Source: Aliiroseovarius salicola
GTDB lineage: Bacteria > Pseudomonadota > Alphaproteobacteria > Rhodobacterales > Rhodobacteraceae
Assembly (NCBI RefSeq): GCF_027891095.1
Contig: NZ_JAQIIO010000005.1
Coordinates: forward strand, 208,621 to 272,620
Direction: 5' to 3'
DNA: 64,000 bases
The position numbers and the translations under genes are program-made. How positions within the stretch are numbered: position 1 is the first letter of the stretch; each line of letters starts with the position of its first letter. This document shows, piece by piece, positions 61,107-64,000 of this stretch. Under the pieces are notes generated by a model, which was not told where the DNA came from, did not search any database, and saw only the letters and a list, made by a program, of their open reading frames with translations.

Positions 61107-61948
61107 CGGCTGAGGTTTTTTCCCAAACAATCTGCACCCTTGGTGAAGGCGCGTTCTGGCATCCGGAGCGCGCGCAGTTCTTCTGGTTCGACATTCTGGG
61201 AAAACGCCTGCTGACCCGGGTCGGTGACGAAGAACAGAGCTGGCAGTTTGATGACTGTGTTTCGGCCGCAGGTTGGGTGGATCATGACACGCTGATCATA
61301 GCCAGTGCCAATGCCCTTTGGCGGTTCAACATTACATCCGGCGCACGAGAGAAACTGGTCGATCTGGAAGCGGACAATCCCGTGACCCGTTCCAATGACG
61401 GGCGGGCCGACCCACAGGGTGGATTTTGGATCGGTACGATGGGCTATAACGCCGAACCCGGCGCTGGGTCGATTTACCGCTATTATTGCGGAGAACTGCG
61501 AAAGCTTTACGACAAGATCACCATTGCAAACGCAATCTGTTTTGCTCCGGATGGTCGCCTCGCCTATTTCACCGATACCAAGGATGGTCGGGTGATGTGC
61601 CAGGCGCTCGACGGGCAAGGCTGGCCAATTGGCGATCCAGAGACTTATCTGGATCTGCGCGATCAGAAGTTTGGGGCAGACGGTGCTGTGGTGGACGCGG
61701 CTGGCCATTTCTGGAATGCGCAATGGGGCGCAGGGCGTGTGGCATGTTATGATCCCACAGGCGCGCTGATTGAAACCCACGCGGTGCCAACCCCGCAAGC
61801 TTCTTGCCCCTGTTTTGGTGGAGCAGAGCTCACCACTCTTTATGTCACCACCGCAGCGGATGGTCTGGCCGACGACACAATGGCGGGCAAAACCTTTGCC
61901 ATCCAAACCAACACCAAAGGCCAACCCGAGCACCGGGTCATATTGTGA
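61103..61948 (+). CDS. SMP-30/gluconolactonase family protein (probable galactonolactonase)
   Basis: This 281-residue six-bladed beta-propeller lactonase has family motifs LGEGAFWHPERAQFFWFDI, VTRSNDGRADPQGGFWIGTMG (metal-site Asn/Asp), ANAICFAPDGRLAYFTDT and KFGADGAVVDAAGHFWNAQWG. It should open the galactonolactone made by the dehydrogenase to galactonate. The ATG overlaps the dgoA stop by 4 bases; the frame upstream of it lies inside dgoA. Confidence 0.9.
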   Translation: MTAEVFSQTICTLGEGAFWHPERAQFFWFDILGKRLLTRVGDEEQSWQFDDCVSAAGWVDHDTLIIASANALWRFNITSGAREKLVDLEADNPVTRSNDGRADPQGGFWIGTMGYNAEPGAGSIYRYYCGELRKLYDKITIANAICFAPDGRLAYFTDTKDGRVMCQALDGQGWPIGDPETYLDLRDQKFGADGAVVDAAGHFWNAQWGAGRVACYDPTGALIETHAVPTPQASCPCFGGAELTTLYVTTAADGLADDTMAGKTFAIQTNTKGQPEHRVIL

Positions 61949-61955
61949 GAACACC

Positions 61956-63857
61956 ATGAAACGCACATTGGGCACCTGCTATTACCCCGAACATTGGCCG
62001 GAAGAAATCTGGGCAGACGATGCGCGCCGGATGGCCGAGGCTGGGCTGACCTGGGTTCGGATTGGCGAGTTTTCATGGTCGCGCCTTGAACCCACCTCGG
62101 GCGATCTGCGCTGGGAATGGTTGGACCGTGCAATTGATACGCTGGGTGCGGTTGGGCTGCGCGTGGTGCTCGGCACCCCCACGGCCACGCCGCCGCGTTG
62201 GATGATCGACAAACACCCAGATATGCTCGCCGTGGATGCCGACGGCCGCCCGCGCAAATTTGGCTCGCGGCGGCATTATTGTTTTAGCCACTTGGGCTAC
62301 CGCGAAGAAAGCCGCCGCATCACCCGTCTGATGGCAGAGCGGTACGGGCAGAACCCACATATTGGTGCCTGGCAGACCGACAATGAATATGGCTGCCATG
62401 ACACAACGATTTCTTATTCTGATGCGGCACGGGACGGATTTCGCAATTGGCTCGCGGGCCGCTACGGCGACATCAACACTCTGAACGAAGCTTGGCGCAA
62501 TATCTTCTGGTCGATGGAGTATCGCAGCTTTGACGAGGTGGATCTGCCAAATTTGACCGTCACAGAACCCAATCCCCCCCATGTGCAGGATTTCCGCCGC
62601 TACACATCCGACATGGTGGTGACATTCAACAAGATTCAAGTCGACGAGATCAAAGCCCAATCCAAAGCGCCGGTGTCGCACAACTATATGGGCCGGGTCA
62701 CCGATTTCGACCATTTCGCTGTGGGCGCGGATCTGGAGATTGCCACGTGGGACAGCTATCCGCTTGGGTTTCTTGAAGACAGGGTTGGCGCGGATGCCGA
62801 CCATCAACGCGCCTATGCGCGCCAAGGGGACCCGGATTTTCAGGCCTTCCACCACGATCTCTACCGCGCCGTGGGCCGCGGTCGCTGGTGGGTCATGGAG
62901 CAGCAGCCCGGCCCGGTGAACTGGGCGCCCTACAATCCCTCTCCCTTGCCCGGAATTGTGCGCCTGTGGACATGGGAGGCGTTTGCCCATGGTGCCGAAG
63001 CGGTCTGTTATTTCCGCTGGCGCCAAGCCCCCTTTGCGCAGGAGCAGATGCATGCAGGTCTATTGCGCCCTGACAGCAAGGATGCCCCGGCCATTCACGA
63101 AGCACGTGAGGTCGCGGCAGAGCTTGCAGATGCGCCAGAAGTACGCCCCCATCAAGCCCCTGTCGCGTTGATTTTCGACTATGATTCTGATTGGGCCTGG
63201 AACACGCAGCCACACGGGGCGGGGCTGAGTTACTTCTCGCTGGTCTTTGACCACTACAGGGCTTTGCGACGTGCAGGGCTTTCGGTGGATATCGTGCCGC
63301 CATCTCAGACCGATTTCACCAATTACAGGCTGATCATGGCACCCGGTGTGATGCACCTGATGGAGGGGCTGAAACAAGCCCTGTCCAAGGCGGAAGGGTA
63401 TGTTGCCTATGGTCCGCGCACGGGCGCGCGGGACGCGGGTTTTAAGATTCCCGTGCCACTGCCCCCGGCCATATGCGGGCTGGATGTTACCATATCGCGG
63501 GTGGAAAGCCTGCGCCCTGACATGCCGGTTGCCCTTCAGGGGGATGGTGCGGTCACGGGCTATCTGGAAGAGTTGGTCGGCCAAGCACCGGTCTTGCTCG
63601 AAACCCAGACAGGCGCGCCAGTTCTGGTGGGGGACAATTCGCACAGCTATTGCGGCGCATGGCTAGATGCTGACGGGCTGGACCGTCTGGTAGAACAACT
63701 CTGCCTGCGAGTTGGGATTGAACGGCAGGTGATGCCGGAAGGGGTGCGCACCCGCAGGACCGCAAGTGAAGAGTTCTGGTTCAATCATCGGGCAGAAAGC
63801 GTGGACACTCCGGTTGGCCCCCTGCCCCCGGCGGGTGTGCTGCGGCGCGTATTGTGA
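61956..63857 (+). CDS. GH42 beta-galactosidase
   Basis: This 633-residue enzyme hydrolyses beta-galactosides. Domain A is a TIM barrel starting YYPEHWPEEIWADDARRMAEAGLTWVRIGEFSWSRLEP, with acid/base Glu144 in WQTDNEYGCHD and nucleophile Glu315 in WWVMEQQPGPVNW. The trimerisation domain (PVALIFDYDSDWAW onward) and a short C-terminal beta domain follow. There is no signal peptide. It starts 7 bp after the lactonase stop and is the last clear gene of the operon. Confidence 0.95.
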   Translation: MKRTLGTCYYPEHWPEEIWADDARRMAEAGLTWVRIGEFSWSRLEPTSGDLRWEWLDRAIDTLGAVGLRVVLGTPTATPPRWMIDKHPDMLAVDADGRPRKFGSRRHYCFSHLGYREESRRITRLMAERYGQNPHIGAWQTDNEYGCHDTTISYSDAARDGFRNWLAGRYGDINTLNEAWRNIFWSMEYRSFDEVDLPNLTVTEPNPPHVQDFRRYTSDMVVTFNKIQVDEIKAQSKAPVSHNYMGRVTDFDHFAVGADLEIATWDSYPLGFLEDRVGADADHQRAYARQGDPDFQAFHHDLYRAVGRGRWWVMEQQPGPVNWAPYNPSPLPGIVRLWTWEAFAHGAEAVCYFRWRQAPFAQEQMHAGLLRPDSKDAPAIHEAREVAAELADAPEVRPHQAPVALIFDYDSDWAWNTQPHGAGLSYFSLVFDHYRALRRAGLSVDIVPPSQTDFTNYRLIMAPGVMHLMEGLKQALSKAEGYVAYGPRTGARDAGFKIPVPLPPAICGLDVTISRVESLRPDMPVALQGDGAVTGYLEELVGQAPVLLETQTGAPVLVGDNSHSYCGAWLDADGLDRLVEQLCLRVGIERQVMPEGVRTRRTASEEFWFNHRAESVDTPVGPLPPAGVLRRVL

Positions 63858-64000
63858 GCGGCGAGGTACTCCACTGGACCAGTCGCTGCCCCTTGGGAGA
63901 GTGTCAGTTTTAAAGGGCAAAGGAGATATGAGGATGGTTTAATATCCCTATTCTGCTCTCCGGGAGGATCGCGTCCTTAAGATTTCCACGGTCTGGAGGG
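63858..64000. other. Downstream end of the window, no gene recognised
   Basis: After the GH42 stop the sequence has AAAGGAGATATGAGG, a good ribosome binding site before a frame of only a few codons, and no terminator hairpin with a T-tract. Whatever follows lies outside the window. Confidence 0.4.

Noticed and set aside
63858..64000. Possible mobile-element end after the GH42 gene
   Set aside because: The short ribosome binding site and mini-frame are suggestive, but no inverted repeat or transposase start can be seen before the window ends.

Overview
The window looks like chromosome from a marine alphaproteobacterium of the Rhodobacterales (Roseobacter group). This rests on recognised protein families and their neighbourhoods: an alpha-type SspB, DUF4169 with a ribbon-helix-helix partner, a ribonuclease E with a split S1 domain, a RibB fused to a dead GTP-cyclohydrolase domain, a tRNA-His without G-1 and with A73, and GANTC (CcrM-type) sites clustered between dnaG and rpoD. 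No phage, CRISPR array or intact insertion sequence is visible.

Layout. 1-7.6 kb: the tail of a SnoaL-like protein, sspB, fumC preceded by overlapping palindromes, small conserved proteins, a cytochrome P450/membrane hydrolase pair, ccdA and tusA. 7.6-16.4 kb: rne with a long upstream region, a class A penicillin-binding protein, oligoendopeptidase F and a small SnoaL-like protein. 16.7-25.3 kb: an orphan SUKH protein, a YbiI-like zinc finger protein, an OpgB-like phosphoglycerol transferase, rpoH, an acetyltransferase, cardiolipin synthase, rluD (its start codon overlaps that of a divergent gene), tRNA-His and mmcB. 25.3-37.8 kb: a candidate structured RNA, then a riboflavin/nusB/nrdR cluster (nusB, ribH, ribBX, ribE, ribD, nrdR) interrupted by a NYN protein, a metallo-hydrolase and a divergent KpsS / export lipoprotein / KpsC capsule operon. 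38-49.5 kb: housekeeping genes (yjbQ, hlyU, rpoD, dnaG, a TetR regulator, hom, glpX, an isochorismatase-like hydrolase, recJ, tRNA-Glu).

49.9-63.9 kb is a galactoside-use locus. An IclR regulator and an ABC ATPase are transcribed leftward. Rightward from the same intergenic region run a solute-binding protein, two permeases, a cytoplasmic GH36 alpha-galactosidase, an IlvD/EDD dehydratase, an SDR dehydrogenase, a DgoK-type kinase, a DgoA-type aldolase, an SMP-30 lactonase and a GH42 beta-galactosidase. The parts form a complete uptake-to-pyruvate route: import of intact galactosides, intracellular hydrolysis, and oxidative (De Ley-Doudoroff) galactose breakdown.

The most unusual non-coding signals are three copies of a roughly 60-bp dispersed element whose second hairpin changes sequence but keeps pairing, five GANTC sites in 55 bp between dnaG and rpoD, a candidate structured RNA near 25.4 kb, three 10-bp repeats spaced exactly 32 bp apart beside it, and overlapping perfect palindromes in front of fumC.
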